Both the position numbers and the translations under genes were made by a program. Source: Streptomyces violaceoruber (GTDB lineage: Bacteria > Actinomycetota > Actinomycetes > Streptomycetales > Streptomycetaceae). From it: 64,000 bases of DNA. The notes under the pieces were generated by a model. The model worked only from the letters and a program-made list of their open reading frames with translations, was not told where the DNA came from and did not search any database. Below, piece by piece: positions 17,523 to 27,269 of this stretch. The stretch spans positions 3,286,001-3,350,000 of the forward strand of contig NZ_CP137734.1 of assembly GCF_033406955.1 (NCBI RefSeq). The letters run 5' to 3'. Within the stretch, counting starts at the first letter, position 1, and each line of letters opens with the position of its first letter.

Positions 17523-17875
17523 CGACGCCCACGCCGCCGACCGACCACCCGTTTCTCGTGGCCGAGGGCCTGCTGAGCCTCTCCGACATCGACGGCCGGT
17601 TCGGTCCGGACGCCGCCTCCGCCACCAGGAAGTGGCAGTCGCGCTACGGTCCGACGGCCGACGGGTGGGTGGGCGACGCCACCTGGAGCAAGGCGGACGA
17701 CCGCATGTACGGGGACGGCCTCGAATGGGCGGAAGCAGCCATCCGCAACGGACGCGAGGGCAGCGTCGGCTTCATCCGCGGCAACAGCGACGACCCCGGT
17801 GACTCCGCGGACGGCGGTGCCTACGAGCAAGCGGACGCTCCAGGTGACCGGCTCCTGGTGACCGGCTCCAGGTGA
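17519..17875 (+). pseudogene. Out-of-frame peptidoglycan-binding segment, possible frameshifted tail of the M15-like gene
   Basis: From about 17519 a frame different from the M15-like gene codes LTTPTPPTDHPFLVAEGLLS followed by IDGRFGPDAASATRKWQSRY and DGWVGDATWSKAD, a PG_binding_1 domain, and ends at 17875. There is no good start: GTG 17558 lacks a Shine-Dalgarno sequence, and the CTG at 17519 overlaps the upstream stop. The TTPTPPTDHP stretch looks like an interdomain linker, so a single-base shift near 17519 would give an M15-PG-binding fusion of ordinary design. It may instead be a separate small gene of 105 aa. A terminator follows, common to both possibilities. Confidence 0.5.
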
Positions 17876-17887
17876 CGGTGCGACCGG

Positions 17888-17926
17888 CCCCGAGGCCGTG
17901 GGCGGCGTGCGCCCACGGCCTCGGGG
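17888..17926. terminator. Bidirectional terminator between envelope block and purH
   Basis: A perfect 16-bp stem (17888-17903 with 17911-17926) and a 7-nt loop between convergent genes. Confidence 0.93.
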
Positions 17927-17938
17927 GCTGCGTCCGGC

Positions 17939-19510
17939 TCAGTGGAAGAAGTGCCGCGTCCCCGTGAAGTACATCGTGACGCCGGCCTTCTTCGCCGCCT
18001 CGACGACCAGCTCGTCGCGGACCGAGCCGCCGGGCTGGACCACGGCCTTCACACCGGCCCCGGTGAGGATCTCCAGGCCGTCCGGGAAGGGGAAGAAGGC
18101 GTCGGAGGCCGCGTAGGCGCCCTGCGCCCGCTCGGCGCCGGCGCGCTCCACCGCGAGCTTCGCGGAGTCGACGCGGTTGACCTGGCCCATGCCGACGCCG
18201 ACGGAGGCGCCGTCCTTGGCGAGGAGGATGGCGTTGGACTTGACGGCCCGGCAGGCCCTCCAGGCGAAGGCCAGCTCGGCCAGCTCCGCCTCGGACAGCG
18301 CCTCGCCGGTCGCGAGGGTCCAGGTGGCGGGGTCGTCGCCCTCGGCCTGGAGGCGGTCGGTGACCTGGAGGAGGGCACCGCCGTCGATCGGCTTGACCTC
18401 GACCGGGGCGGCGGGGGCAGCCGGGGCGCGCAGGACGCGGATGTTCTTCTTCTTGGTGAGGGCTTCGAGCGCGCCGTCCTCGTAGTCCGGCGCGACGATG
18501 ACCTCGGTGAAGATCCCGGCGACCCGCTCGGCCATCTCCTTGGAGACCGGGCGGTTGACCGCGATCACACCGCCGTACGCGGAGACCGGGTCGCAGTCGT
18601 GCGCCTTGCGGTGCGCCTCGGCGACGTCCGCGCCGATCGCGATGCCGCACGGGTTGGCGTGCTTGATGATCGCGACGCAGGGCTCGGCGTGGTCGTACGC
18701 GGCACGGCGGGCGGCGTCCGTGTCCGTGTAGTTGTTGTACGACATCTCCTTGCCGTGCAGCTGCTCGGCCTGTGCGAGGCCACCCCCCTCGGGGGAGGTG
18801 TAGAGCGCGGCCGGCTGGTGCGGGTTCTCGCCGTAGCGCAGGGTGTGGGCGCGCTCGTAGGTGGCGCCGAGGAAGTCCGGGAAGCCGGACTCGTCGACCG
18901 GGGCGTACTCGGCGGCGAACCAGGAGGCGACGGCCACGTCGTAGGCGGCGGTGTGCTGGAAGGCCTCGGCGGCCAGGCGCTTGCGGGCGGCCAGGTCGAA
19001 GCCGCCGCCCTCGACCGCCAAGAGCACGTCGGCGTACCGGGCGGGGCTGGTGACGACCGCGACGGAGGGGTGGTTCTTGGCGGCGGCGCGCACCATGGAG
19101 GGGCCGCCGATGTCGATCTGCTCGACGCACTCGTCCGGGGTGGCGCCCGAGGCGACGGTCTCGCGGAACGGGTAGAGGTTCACCACGACCAGGTCGAACG
19201 GGGCCACGCCCAGCTCGTCGAGCTGCTGCCGGTGGCTCTCCAGGCGCAGGTCGGCGAGGATGCCCGCGTGGACCTTGGGGTGCAGGGTCTTGACGCGGCC
19301 GTCCAGGCACTCGGGGAACCCGGTCAGCTCCTCGACCTTGGTGACGGGGACGCCGGCCGCGGCGATCCGCCCGGCGGTGGACCCGGTGGAGACGAGTTCG
19401 ACGCCGGCCTCGTGCAGCCCGCGGGCGAGGTCCTCGAGCCCGGTCTTGTCGTAGACGCTGACGAGTGCGCGACGGATGGCCCGCTTGTTGCTTCCGGCGG
19501 TGGCGGTCAC
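17939..19510 (-). CDS. purH: Bifunctional AICAR transformylase/IMP cyclohydrolase
   Basis: 523 aa, last two steps of IMP synthesis. The N-terminal MGS-like cyclohydrolase domain (residues 10-150) has [34 protein letters not shown] and HPKVHAGIL. The transformylase part has [28 protein letters not shown] and the catalytic [11 protein letters not shown] motif, and ends [17 protein letters not shown]. Length is normal. Its start overlaps the purN stop by 4 nt (ATGA), so the pair is translationally coupled, with purN first. A strong terminator follows. It needs 10-formyl-THF, made by the folD product encoded upstream in the window. Confidence 0.97.
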   Translation of the reverse strand: MTATAGSNKRAIRRALVSVYDKTGLEDLARGLHEAGVELVSTGSTAGRIAAAGVPVTKVEELTGFPECLDGRVKTLHPKVHAGILADLRLESHRQQLDELGVAPFDLVVVNLYPFRETVASGATPDECVEQIDIGGPSMVRAAAKNHPSVAVVTSPARYADVLLAVEGGGFDLAARKRLAAEAFQHTAAYDVAVASWFAAEYAPVDESGFPDFLGATYERAHTLRYGENPHQPAALYTSPEGGGLAQAEQLHGKEMSYNNYTDTDAARRAAYDHAEPCVAIIKHANPCGIAIGADVAEAHRKAHDCDPVSAYGGVIAVNRPVSKEMAERVAGIFTEVIVAPDYEDGALEALTKKKNIRVLRAPAAPAAPVEVKPIDGGALLQVTDRLQAEGDDPATWTLATGEALSEAELAELAFAWRACRAVKSNAILLAKDGASVGVGMGQVNRVDSAKLAVERAGAERAQGAYAASDAFFPFPDGLEILTGAGVKAVVQPGGSVRDELVVEAAKKAGVTMYFTGTRHFFH

Positions 19511-20154
19511 TGGATAACTACCTTTCGTCCCTCAATGCGATAGCCGTTGCGGGCGAGCCGCCCCACGACATCGACGAGCAGCCTTCGCTCGACTTCCTTG
19601 ATGCGCTCGTGCAGAGCGACACCTTCGTCTTCGTAGTCCTCGTCCCGGACCTCCACCACGCCCTGCGCGATGATCGGCCCGGTGTCGACGCCGTCGTCGA
19701 CGAAGTGGACGGTGCAGCCGGTGACCCTGGCGCCGTACGCGAGCGCGTCCCGTACGCCGTGGGCCCCCGGAAAGCTGGGGAGGAGGGCGGGGTGGGTGTT
19801 GACGAACCGCCCGCCGAACCGCGCGAGGAACTCCTTCCCCACGATCTTCATGAACCCGGCCGAGACGACGAGGTCCGGCTCGTGGGCGGCGACGGACTCG
19901 GCGAGTGCCGCGTCCCACTCCTCGCGGGTCCCGTAGTCCTTGACCCTGCGGACGAAGGTCGTCACCCCGGCCCGCTCGGCGCGGGCGAGCCCCTCGATGC
20001 CGTCGCGGTCGGCGCCGACCGCGACGATCTCGGCACCGTAGGCCTCGGCCCCGGTGGTGGCGATCTCGTCGAGGAGCGCCTGGAGGTTGGTGCCGGATCC
20101 GGAGACCAGCACGACGAGGCGCTTGGCTCGCCGGTCCACGGGCTTGGCGGCCAC
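19507..20154 (-). CDS. purN: Phosphoribosylglycinamide formyltransferase
   Basis: 215 aa, transfers a formyl group from 10-formyl-THF to GAR, the third step of purine synthesis. Motifs are [18 protein letters not shown] (phosphate loop), [20 protein letters not shown], the catalytic [15 protein letters not shown] with Asn-His, and [15 protein letters not shown] with the catalytic Asp. Length and motifs are ordinary. It is the first gene of the purN-purH operon. A 17-bp imperfect dyad with GTAC cores lies 32-48 nt before the start and could control it. Confidence 0.96.
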   Translation of the reverse strand: MAAKPVDRRAKRLVVLVSGSGTNLQALLDEIATTGAEAYGAEIVAVGADRDGIEGLARAERAGVTTFVRRVKDYGTREEWDAALAESVAAHEPDLVVSAGFMKIVGKEFLARFGGRFVNTHPALLPSFPGAHGVRDALAYGARVTGCTVHFVDDGVDTGPIIAQGVVEVRDEDYEDEGVALHERIKEVERRLLVDVVGRLARNGYRIEGRKVVIQ

Positions 20155-20185
20155 GGTGGGGGCCTTTCTCGGGAAAGCGATCTGT

Positions 20186-20202
20186 TTGTACGGTCGTACG
20201 AA
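20186..20202. promoter_or_regulatory. Imperfect dyad upstream of purN
   Basis: TTGTACGGTCGTACGAA, a 17-bp imperfect palindrome 32-48 nt before the purN start. The half TCGTACGAA recurs before the HTH/sigma-like gene (23127-23135). Operator function is inference. Confidence 0.4.
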
Positions 20203-20445
20203 TGCTTCGTGCCCCGGGATACGGGGAAGTCTACGAAGCGGCCGACCGTCAGCAACGATACCGGCACACCGGACGGCCCCCTCGGGACGGGGGCGTGGCC
20301 GGAAGGTAGCGTCTGCGTGGAGCCGGAGCGGGAACGCGGCCTGTGCGTCGGGCGTTCACCAGACGTACCGACCCGCTAGCCCGTTCCACCAGCTCGCCCG
20401 TTCCACCAGCCGCCCGTTCATCGTCGCCAAGGGGAAGACGCTCAG

Positions 20446-21246
20446 TTGATGCCGGACCGCAGCCTGCGACTGCTCACGCTCCCCCAGCAGTCGGCGCAGC
20501 CAGGGGGGCGCAGCACCGTGTTGCTGCGGGAGCGCCCCTCGTCACCGCCCGACACGCCCTCGGACCGGAGGAACGGCGCCGGGCAGGACGGCTCCTCCGA
20601 CCAGGACAACCCCTTCGCACCGCCCCCCGAGGGCACGCCGGACAGCCCCTGGCAGCCGCGGCACCCGTCGGGCGACGGCGACTCCCAGGGCGCTTCGGGT
20701 TCCCAGGGCGAGGGCGGCCGTTCCCCGTGGGGCGGTCGGTGGAGCGACCGGCAGCCCGGCCGGTCCCCCGGCGGCTTCGGCGAGCGGCCCAGCGGCAGCG
20801 GCGGCCCCGAGGGGTCGGGCGGCGGCCAGGGCCCGCGCTGGGACCCGACGGACCCCGCCCAGCGGCGTGCCCGCTACGCCCTGCTGAGCGGCATGTGGGC
20901 GCTGTTCTTCGCCCTCTTCACCTGGCCGTACGTGGCCCTGCTGCTCGGCGCCCTGGCCCTGTACTGGGGCATCAGCGCGCTGCGCGCCAAGCCGCGGTCC
21001 GCCGCCGACCCGGACACTCCCGCCCCGCCCGCCGAGCAGACCGGCCGCCCGCAGCGCACCGCCGCGATCAGCGGCCTGGTCACGTCGTCCCTGGCCATCC
21101 TCCTGGTCGCCGCGTCCTTCGGCGCCCAGCTGATCTACAGCGACTACTACACCTGCCGCGAGGACGCCCTGACCAACGCGGCGGAACAGTCCTGCGAGCG
21201 CCACCTGCCGGAGCAGCTCCGCCCGCTGCTGGGCTCGGAGGACTGA
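20446..21246 (+). CDS. Membrane protein with disordered N-terminus
   Basis: About 266 aa; starts TTG 20446 or ATG 20449, with AAGGGGAAG 8-11 nt upstream, so the choice is open. The first 150 residues are Gly/Ser/Pro/Arg-rich. Hydrophobic segments follow: [20 protein letters not shown] continuing to [14 protein letters not shown], and [20 protein letters not shown], so two or three membrane helices, then a short outer tail with two Cys ([20 protein letters not shown]). I do not recognise the family. It is divergent from purN, and is followed by the common Streptomyces hairpin element. Confidence 0.82.
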   Translation: MMPDRSLRLLTLPQQSAQPGGRSTVLLRERPSSPPDTPSDRRNGAGQDGSSDQDNPFAPPPEGTPDSPWQPRHPSGDGDSQGASGSQGEGGRSPWGGRWSDRQPGRSPGGFGERPSGSGGPEGSGGGQGPRWDPTDPAQRRARYALLSGMWALFFALFTWPYVALLLGALALYWGISALRAKPRSAADPDTPAPPAEQTGRPQRTAAISGLVTSSLAILLVAASFGAQLIYSDYYTCREDALTNAAEQSCERHLPEQLRPLLGSED

Positions 21247-21267
21247 CCGGTCCGGATCACTGTGAGC

Positions 21268-21331
21268 CCGTCCGGCGCTTGAGGGCGAGGCCGTTCAGGG
21301 CCGAAAGCGGGGTCTGGGGGCGCAGCCCCCA
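21268..21331 (+). terminator. Dispersed Streptomyces terminator-like element
   Basis: The run CCGTCCGGCGCTTGAGGGCG, then GTCTGGGGGCGCAGCCCCCA, has the form of an intergenic element I remember as frequent in Streptomyces genomes. It contains the hairpin TGGGGGC-GCA-GCCCCCA at 21315-21331. It lies between convergent genes and may serve both. Confidence 0.7.
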
Positions 21332-21384
21332 TGGCCGGGACGGGAAGGGGCGGCGGGGGCGAAAGGGGTCTGTCGGCGCCGACG

Positions 21385-23049
21385 TCACTGCCCACCGCGA
21401 GGCGACGACTGCCCAGGACCGTCGGCCGGCAGCAGGTCATACGCACCCCCACCCTCGCCGTCGTACAACCCGAAGGGCACCGCGTCCACGTCCTCGTCCA
21501 CCCCCGCCCCGGCCCCGGCCTCCGCATCCTTCGTCGCCCCCCGCCTCCACCACCGCCCCACGGACGGCGCCGGAACCCGCACCCACCGCCGCCGGCGCCC
21601 CCCTCCGTCGGCCGCCTCCTCGGCCCCGGACGCCTCCACCACCGCCTGCCGCGCGGCAGCGCTCCGCCCCCGCCACGCCCGCGCCGCCACGGCCACCGGC
21701 ACCGCCACCACCCCGGTCCACGCCAGCGTCGCGCCCCCGGCCTGCCACCAGACCGGTCCGAACCGGGCGAGCGCGGCGCTGCCCAGCGGCCCGCCGGCGA
21801 ACGCGGCCAGCAGGGCGACGAGGACCGCGCACAGGACGGCGGCCACGACGGCGGCGGCGGCGGTCCGCCGCCACGACCACACCCCGGCGGCCGGGCCCGC
21901 TCCCCGCTCCTTCGGCTCTCTCGCCGTGGCCGCCCGCGCCGTGAACCACCCCACCACCGCCCCCGCCAGCAACGGCACCGCCCCGGCCGCCCAGTGCAGC
22001 GGCGTTCCGGGCCCCGCGTCCGGCACCGCCGCCAGCAGCGGGAACGGCGGCAGCAGCGGCGCGGGAGCGGAGGCGGTGGGGGCCACGACATGCCCCGCCC
22101 CGAGTACGAAGCCGGGGCCGAGGGCGTACGCCGCCGCCCACACCGCCGCGTTCGGGACCAGGGTCAGACAGAGCAGCAGTACGGCGAGCCTCCCCGACCA
22201 GCCCTCGGTCAGCCGCAGGAACGCCTCACCCGCGGCGTGCGAGTGCCACACCAGCGACACCGCGAGCAGCAGCGCGCCGCCCCCGACGAGCACCGCCGCA
22301 CCGGCGCCCGCGGCGCGCGTCGCGGCGCCCAGGCGCGCGTCCGGCTCCACCATCAGCTCCCGCAGTTTCCGGGGCAGCACGCGCAGCGCCCGCCCCACGG
22401 GCCCGCCCGGCCGGCCGAACGCCGTCCACACCCCGGCGCCCGCGGCTCCCATGGCGACCAGCGGCAGGCACACCGCCGCCCACCACGCCGAGGGCCGCAG
22501 CGCGCCGCCCTGCGCGTACAGGACGACGGGCGCGGCGACGGCGAGGTAGCCGAGCACGACCCCCGTCCAGGCCACGCGCGCGGAGACGGGCGGCGGCCCG
22601 GTGTCGGGGGCGCTCGCCATCCACGCCGGGCGCGCCCCGGGCCCCGCCTTCGGAGCCGCCCCGACCGCCACGCCCACGCCGTCCCCGGGGTCGGTGGCGT
22701 CCCGGGCGGCGCGGTGCAGCAGCCACACCGGCAGGAGGAGGAACAGCAACGGGGTGACGCCGACGGGCGCGGGGGTGCCGGAGAGCGTGTCGGCGCGCAC
22801 CAGTTCGGCCCCGTGCGCCAGCACCCACAGCGCCGCGGCGACGTGGAGGGCGCCGCCGGGCCCGCTGTCGGGGTACGGCGAACTGATCCAGAGCAGCGTC
22901 ACGAGCGCGGCGCACGCCGCCAGCCCCAGCACGGCGGCGACCACACCGCCCAGGAGGCCGGCGGCCAGCCCGGGCGACCGGTCCCGCCACCGGGTGCGCA
23001 GCAGGGAGAGCGGGGCTGGACGAGCGGTGGTCTGGATCACGCCCGCCAT
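21385..23049 (-). CDS. DUF6350-type multi-pass membrane protein
   Basis: About 554 aa from ATG 23049 ([20 protein letters not shown]); a TTG at 23088 would add 13 residues, and neither has a well-spaced ribosome-binding site. There are many hydrophobic segments, for example [92 protein letters not shown], so roughly ten membrane helices. The C-terminal 80 residues are charged and probably cytoplasmic. The layout matches the actinobacterial DUF6350 family, whose function I do not know. It is divergent from the HTH/sigma-like gene across an AT-rich promoter gap. Confidence 0.8.
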   Translation of the reverse strand: MAGVIQTTARPAPLSLLRTRWRDRSPGLAAGLLGGVVAAVLGLAACAALVTLLWISSPYPDSGPGGALHVAAALWVLAHGAELVRADTLSGTPAPVGVTPLLFLLLPVWLLHRAARDATDPGDGVGVAVGAAPKAGPGARPAWMASAPDTGPPPVSARVAWTGVVLGYLAVAAPVVLYAQGGALRPSAWWAAVCLPLVAMGAAGAGVWTAFGRPGGPVGRALRVLPRKLRELMVEPDARLGAATRAAGAGAAVLVGGGALLLAVSLVWHSHAAGEAFLRLTEGWSGRLAVLLLCLTLVPNAAVWAAAYALGPGFVLGAGHVVAPTASAPAPLLPPFPLLAAVPDAGPGTPLHWAAGAVPLLAGAVVGWFTARAATAREPKERGAGPAAGVWSWRRTAAAAVVAAVLCAVLVALLAAFAGGPLGSAALARFGPVWWQAGGATLAWTGVVAVPVAVAARAWRGRSAAARQAVVEASGAEEAADGGGRRRRWVRVPAPSVGRWWRRGATKDAEAGAGAGVDEDVDAVPFGLYDGEGGGAYDLLPADGPGQSSPRGGQ

Positions 23050-23145
23050 GCTCCCAACGACACGCGCTTTCCGGGCGTAACGAGCCAAGCTCCGTTGTGT
23101 CGCTCAATATATGTTTATGTACTTTTTCGTACGAAGGGGTGTCCT
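23050..23145. promoter_or_regulatory. AT-rich divergent promoter region
   Basis: 23102-23135 is strikingly AT-rich for this genome (CAATATATGTTTATGTAC) and contains the perfect palindrome TTCGTACGAA at 23126-23135. It should serve the HTH/sigma-like gene and perhaps the divergent DUF6350 gene. Autoregulation by the HTH protein is a guess. Confidence 0.5.
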
Positions 23146-24270
23146 GTGACGCGCGGCCCCGCAACTCCCCTCCCCCCTCCCAAGGAACGCCGACGTCTGC
23201 GTGAGTCCGCCGCACTGACACAGCCTCAGCTTGCGACGCAGGTGGGCGTCGCCCCGGGGACGGTCCGTGCGTGGGAGAGCGGCCGCACGACTCCGCGAGG
23301 CCGGAAACGGGAGGCGTACGCGAAGTTGCTGAAGACGCTGGCCGAGGAAGAGGCGGCACAGGCGCAGGCACAGGCACCGGAGCAGGAGCCGAAACCTGAG
23401 GCGGAGCCTCAGCCCCAGCCGGAGCTGGAGCCGCAACCTCAGCCGCAGCCCGTTGCGGCGCCCGGGCCCACGGCGCTGACCCCCGCTCAGGCCTTCGACG
23501 CGCTGTACGCCTTCGGCGCCCCCGCCCTCGTACGGCAGACGTTCCTGCTGACCGGCAGGCGCGAGCAGGCGCGCGAGTCGGTGGAGCGGGCCTTCCAGGC
23601 GGCCTGGGAGCGATGGCCCGAGGTGGCCCGCGACCGGAACCCGGTGGGCTGGGTGCGGGCGACGGCGTACGAGTACGCGCTGTCGCCCTGGCAGCGGTTC
23701 CGGCCGCGGCACCGGCACCCGGAGCCGCCGCCCGCCGACCCCGGCGACCGCACGCTGCTCAACACCCTGCTCAGGCTTCCGGCGAGGCACCGGCGCACGC
23801 TCGTGCTGTACGACGGTGTGGGCCTGGACCTGCCCGAGACGGCGGCGGAGACGGAGGCGAGCACCCCCGCGGCGGCGAACCGGCTGCTGCACGCCCGCGA
23901 GGCCGTCGCCGCCCGGCTGCCCGCGCTGGCCGACCCGCAGGTGCTGCACCGGCGGCTGGCCGAGCTGGCGTCGAACGAGCGGCTGCGGGCGGCCGAGCCG
24001 CCGGCCGTACGCAGGGGCGGCGAGCGCCGGGCGCGGTTGCGGACCCGGGCCGCGATCGCGTTCACGGTCGCCCTCATCGGGACCACGGCCCTGACCGTGC
24101 GCACGGCGCCCACCCACTACGAGCCGCCCGTGTCACCCGGGCAGGCGGTGCGCGGTGTGCCGCACCGGGTGGCACCGGGCGCGCTGTCGGACGAGGAGCT
24201 GGAGCTGCGGCAGAAGCTGCGGGACCAGGTGCAGGACGGCCCGGAACGGCTGCTGCCGAGGCCCGAGTGA
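23146..24270 (+). CDS. HTH (XRE) and sigma-factor-like fusion regulator
   Basis: 374 aa from GTG 23146 (MTRGPATPLPPPKERRRLRE), with GAAGGGG about 6 nt upstream. Residues about 12-65 are an XRE helix-turn-helix (ALTQPQLATQVGVAPGTVRA, WESGRTTPRGRKREAYAKLL). A Gln/Pro/Glu repeat linker (EPQPQPELEPQPQPQP) follows. Residues about 130-270 look like an ECF-type sigma core, with helix ALVRQTFLLTGRREQARESV, then WVRATAYEYALSPWQRFRP and a region-4-like LPARHRRTLVLYDGVGLDLP. A single membrane helix (TRAAIAFTVALIGTTALTV) precedes a short outer tail. It looks like a membrane-tethered transcription regulator; whether it binds RNA polymerase is untested. A convergent hairpin separates it from sucD. Confidence 0.78.
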   Translation: MTRGPATPLPPPKERRRLRESAALTQPQLATQVGVAPGTVRAWESGRTTPRGRKREAYAKLLKTLAEEEAAQAQAQAPEQEPKPEAEPQPQPELEPQPQPQPVAAPGPTALTPAQAFDALYAFGAPALVRQTFLLTGRREQARESVERAFQAAWERWPEVARDRNPVGWVRATAYEYALSPWQRFRPRHRHPEPPPADPGDRTLLNTLLRLPARHRRTLVLYDGVGLDLPETAAETEASTPAAANRLLHAREAVAARLPALADPQVLHRRLAELASNERLRAAEPPAVRRGGERRARLRTRAAIAFTVALIGTTALTVRTAPTHYEPPVSPGQAVRGVPHRVAPGALSDEELELRQKLRDQVQDGPERLLPRPE

Positions 24271-24303
24271 GGAGGTCTGCCCGCCGGGCCGGCGCCCGGA
24301 ACG

Positions 24304-24345
24304 CCGAGTGGCCCGACCCCTGGGAACAGAGGACGGGCCACTCGG
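24304..24345. terminator. Bidirectional terminator between HTH/sigma-like gene and sucD
   Basis: A perfect 12-bp stem CCGAGTGGCCCG/CGGGCCACTCGG (24304-24315 with 24334-24345) with an 18-nt loop between convergent genes. Confidence 0.88.
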
Positions 24346-24382
24346 TGTGCGACAGGCGCCGGGCCTTCGGTGCGCGGCGGTG

Positions 24383-25267
24383 TCAGCCGGCCAGGATGGC
24401 GCGGGCGAGCTTCGCCGTCTCGGTCGGCGTCTTGCCGACCTTGACGCCGGCGGCCTCCAGGGCCTCCTTCTTCGCCTGGGCGGTGCCGGACGAACCGGAG
24501 ACGATGGCGCCGGCGTGGCCCATGGTCTTGCCCTCGGGCGCGGTGAAGCCCGCGACGTAGCCGACGACCGGCTTCGTCACGTTCTTCGAGATGTACTCGG
24601 CCGCACGCTCCTCGGCGTCGCCGCCGATCTCGCCGATCATGACGATCAGGTCGGTCTCGGGGTCGGCCTCGAACGCGGCGAGCGCGTCGATGTGCGTGGT
24701 GCCGATGATCGGGTCGCCACCGATGCCGACGGCGGTCGAGAAGCCGATGTCACGCAGCTCGTACATCATCTGGTACGTCAGCGTGCCGGACTTCGAGACC
24801 AGGCCGATGCGGCCCGGCTTGGTGATGTCGCCCGGGATGATGCCGACGTTGGACTGGCCCGGCGTGATGATGCCGGGGCAGTTCGGGCCGATGATCCGGG
24901 TCTTGTTGCCCTTCTTGCCGGCGTACGACCAGAAGGCGGCCGAGTCGTGCACGGCGATGCCCTCGGTGATGACGACGGCCAGCGGGATCTCGGCGTCGAT
25001 GGCCTCGACGACGGCGTCCTTGGTGAACTTCTCCGGCACGAAGATGACGGAGACGTTGGCGCCGGTCTTCTCGATGGCCTCCTTGACGGTGCCGAAGACC
25101 GGTACCTCGTTGCCGTCGAAGTCCACGGAGGTGCCCGCCTTGCGCGGGTTCACGCCGCCCACGACCTCGGTGCCGTCACCCAGCATGAGCTTGGTGTGCT
25201 TCATGCCGGTGGCACCGGTCATGCCCTGGACGATGACCTTGCTGTCCTTGTTGAGCCAGATAGCCAT
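24383..25267 (-). CDS. sucD: Succinyl-CoA synthetase alpha subunit
   Basis: 294 aa, with SucC interconverts succinyl-CoA and succinate while making ATP or GTP. It has the CoA-binding Rossmann part ([20 protein letters not shown]), [41 protein letters not shown], and the phospho-histidine loop [20 protein letters not shown]. Length is normal. It lies 28 nt after sucC on the same strand and ends before a strong terminator, so it is the second gene of the sucCD operon. Confidence 0.97.
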   Translation of the reverse strand: MAIWLNKDSKVIVQGMTGATGMKHTKLMLGDGTEVVGGVNPRKAGTSVDFDGNEVPVFGTVKEAIEKTGANVSVIFVPEKFTKDAVVEAIDAEIPLAVVITEGIAVHDSAAFWSYAGKKGNKTRIIGPNCPGIITPGQSNVGIIPGDITKPGRIGLVSKSGTLTYQMMYELRDIGFSTAVGIGGDPIIGTTHIDALAAFEADPETDLIVMIGEIGGDAEERAAEYISKNVTKPVVGYVAGFTAPEGKTMGHAGAIVSGSSGTAQAKKEALEAAGVKVGKTPTETAKLARAILAG

Positions 25268-25295
25268 GGTGTGTTGGTGTCCTCGTCCTGAGTGC

Positions 25296-26480
25296 TTACT
25301 TGGCGGCGGCGTGAGCCAGCTCGGCGGCCTTGTCGGCCGCGCCGTCCATGGTGTCGACGCGCTGGACCAGCGGGTGGTTGGCGTCGGTGAGGATCTTGCG
25401 GCCCAGCTCGGCGTTGTTGCCGTCGAGACGGACGACGAGCGGCTTCTCGACCTTCTCGCCGCGGTCCTCCAGGAGCTTCAGCGCCTGGACGATGCCGTTG
25501 GCGACCTCGTCGCAGGCGGTGATGCCGCCGAAGACGTTGACGAACACGGAGCGGACGTCCGGGTCGCCGAGGATGATCTCCAGGCCGTTCGCCATGACCT
25601 GGGCGGAGGCGCCGCCACCGATGTCCAGGAAGTTGGCGGGCTTGACGTTGCCGTGCGCCTCACCGGCGTACGCGACGACGTCCAGGGTGCTCATGACGAG
25701 ACCGGCGCCGTTGCCGATGATGCCGACCTCGCCGTCGAGCTTGACGTAGTTGAGGTTCTTCTCCTTGGCGGCGGCCTCGAGCGGGTTGGCCGCGGCCTTG
25801 TCGTGGAGGGCCTCGAAGTCGGGGTGACGGAACTCGGCGTTGTCGTCCAGCGACACCTTGCCGTCGAGGGCGATGACGTCCCCGGAGACGACCTTGGCCA
25901 GCGGGTTGACCTCGACCAGGAGGGCGTCCTCCTTGATGAAGGTGTCCCACAGCTTGACCAGGATGTCGGCGACCTTGTCGGCGACCTCGGCCGGGAACTT
26001 CGCGGCCTCGACGATCTCGCGCGCCTTCTCGGGCGTCACACCGTCGATCGCGTCGATCGGGGTCTTGGCGACGGCCTCCGGACGGGTGGCCGCCACCTCC
26101 TCGATCTCCACGCCGCCCTCGACGGAGGCGATGGAGAGGAAGGTGCGGTTGGCACGGTCGAGGAGGAAGGAGACGTAGTACTCCTCGACGATCTCGGGGG
26201 CCGTCTCGGCGATCATCACCTTGTGGACCGTGTGGCCCTTGATGTCCATCCCGAGGATGTCCGTCGCGCGGGCGACGGCCTCGTCCGCCGAGGCGGCCAG
26301 CTTCACGCCACCGGCCTTGCCGCGGCCACCGACCTTCACCTGGGCCTTGACGACGGACTTGCCGCCCAGACGCTCGGTGATCTCGCGCGCCGCCTCAGGC
26401 GTGTCGATGACTTCACCGGCCAGCACCGGTACATCGTGCTTGGCGAAGAGGTCCCTCGCCTGGTACTCGAACAGGTCCAC
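25296..26480 (-). CDS. sucC: Succinyl-CoA synthetase beta subunit
   Basis: 394 aa ATP-grasp protein. Visible features are [20 protein letters not shown], the nucleotide site [40 protein letters not shown], and in the C-terminal domain [51 protein letters not shown] and the nucleotide loop [16 protein letters not shown]. It is the first gene of sucCD. A promoter candidate lies about 135 nt upstream. Confidence 0.97.
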   Translation of the reverse strand: MDLFEYQARDLFAKHDVPVLAGEVIDTPEAAREITERLGGKSVVKAQVKVGGRGKAGGVKLAASADEAVARATDILGMDIKGHTVHKVMIAETAPEIVEEYYVSFLLDRANRTFLSIASVEGGVEIEEVAATRPEAVAKTPIDAIDGVTPEKAREIVEAAKFPAEVADKVADILVKLWDTFIKEDALLVEVNPLAKVVSGDVIALDGKVSLDDNAEFRHPDFEALHDKAAANPLEAAAKEKNLNYVKLDGEVGIIGNGAGLVMSTLDVVAYAGEAHGNVKPANFLDIGGGASAQVMANGLEIILGDPDVRSVFVNVFGGITACDEVANGIVQALKLLEDRGEKVEKPLVVRLDGNNAELGRKILTDANHPLVQRVDTMDGAADKAAELAHAAAK

Positions 26481-26614
26481 GCGCTTCCGTCCCTATCAGT
26501 GATCTCGCGGTTCGTTGGATGCGTGGGCGTGCCGCGAAGGGCAACGTGACGTCCGCTGTGAGTCACAAGGGGGGCGCACACGGTGTCCGAGCGCGCGGCA
26601 TGTCCGTCTCGCAG

Positions 26615-26643
26615 GTTATCGCCGCTTCCCGGGGGTCTCTAAA
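26615..26643 (-). promoter_or_regulatory. Candidate sucCD promoter
   Basis: On the minus strand TTTAGA (26643-26638), a 17-nt spacer and GATAAC (26620-26615) fit a vegetative promoter. Transcription would start near 26608, leaving a leader of about 128 nt. Confidence 0.5.
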
Positions 26644-26748
26644 TCGTGGGTCACACCTGAGCGGTGATGCCTGTCACATGATGCCGCGCTCACTGGCACG
26701 CGGTGCCGTGCGTGAGGTGGACACGGGGCGCTCCGCAGATCGGGTGAA

Positions 26749-26784
26749 GGGCCTCACCGGGCTGGGGTTGACCCGGTGAGGCCC
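26749..26784. terminator. Strong hairpin in the sucC-upstream gap (1)
   Basis: A perfect 13-bp stem GGGCCTCACCGGG (26749-26761) with 26772-26784 and a 10-nt loop. It could end leftward transcription coming from 28196 before it reaches the sucC promoter. Confidence 0.65.
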
Positions 26785-26826
26785 GTGGGCTCCCGGCGGG
26801 CCGCACGGATGCGGTCCGCCGGGGTG

Positions 26827-26868
26827 CGGTCCGGCTGGTCCCCACCCCAATGGGGACCAGCCGGACCG
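26827..26868. terminator. Strong hairpin in the sucC-upstream gap (2)
   Basis: A perfect 18-bp stem (26827-26844 with 26851-26868) and a 6-nt loop, 42 nt from the first hairpin. Two such hairpins in tandem insulate sucCD. Confidence 0.75.
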
Positions 26869-27269
26869 GACCGCGGGGTTTCGGCCGGACGGAGGCCGAC
26901 GGCTTTCGGCCGTCCGGGGCCTGCCGCCCCGCGGGGTCTGTACCCGCCGCGCGACGGGGCCACGAGGTGCCGGTGCCGGGCCCCGGACACGGAGCGGCCC
27001 GCCTCGGCGCCGTCCCGCGGGAGCCGACCCGCGGGAGCCGTCCCGGGTGCGTTCGGAACGCGGGGCCCGGAACGCGGGGTCCGGGGCGGGGGGCCGGGGC
27101 GGGTGTCCGGATCGGGATGTCCGGACGGCGAGCGGCACCTGTCGCCCGGTGGGGCGGATGCGACGGGGTGGGCGACCGCAGGCGACTCGTGCGTCCGCCG
27201 GGGGAGTCCGACGGTTCGGCCGGAGTGCGGCGGGGGCGCGGCGGATGCGCGACGGAGGAAGCGGCCGCT

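Larger units (their letters stand above)
26644..27269. other. Long gap between sucC promoter and a secreted-protein gene
   Basis: Over 600 bp with two strong hairpins (listed separately) and a stretch of short GC repeats at about 27012-27120 (CCCGCGGGAGCC twice, then GGAACGCGGGGCCC-like units). Open frames here are Arg/Pro/Gly-rich and run through the hairpins. I see no supportable gene. Confidence 0.4.

Noticed and set aside
26674-27138. A possible 154-aa minus-strand gene in the sucC-upstream gap
   Set aside because: Arg/Pro/Gly-rich, no ribosome-binding site, and it runs through two strong hairpins.
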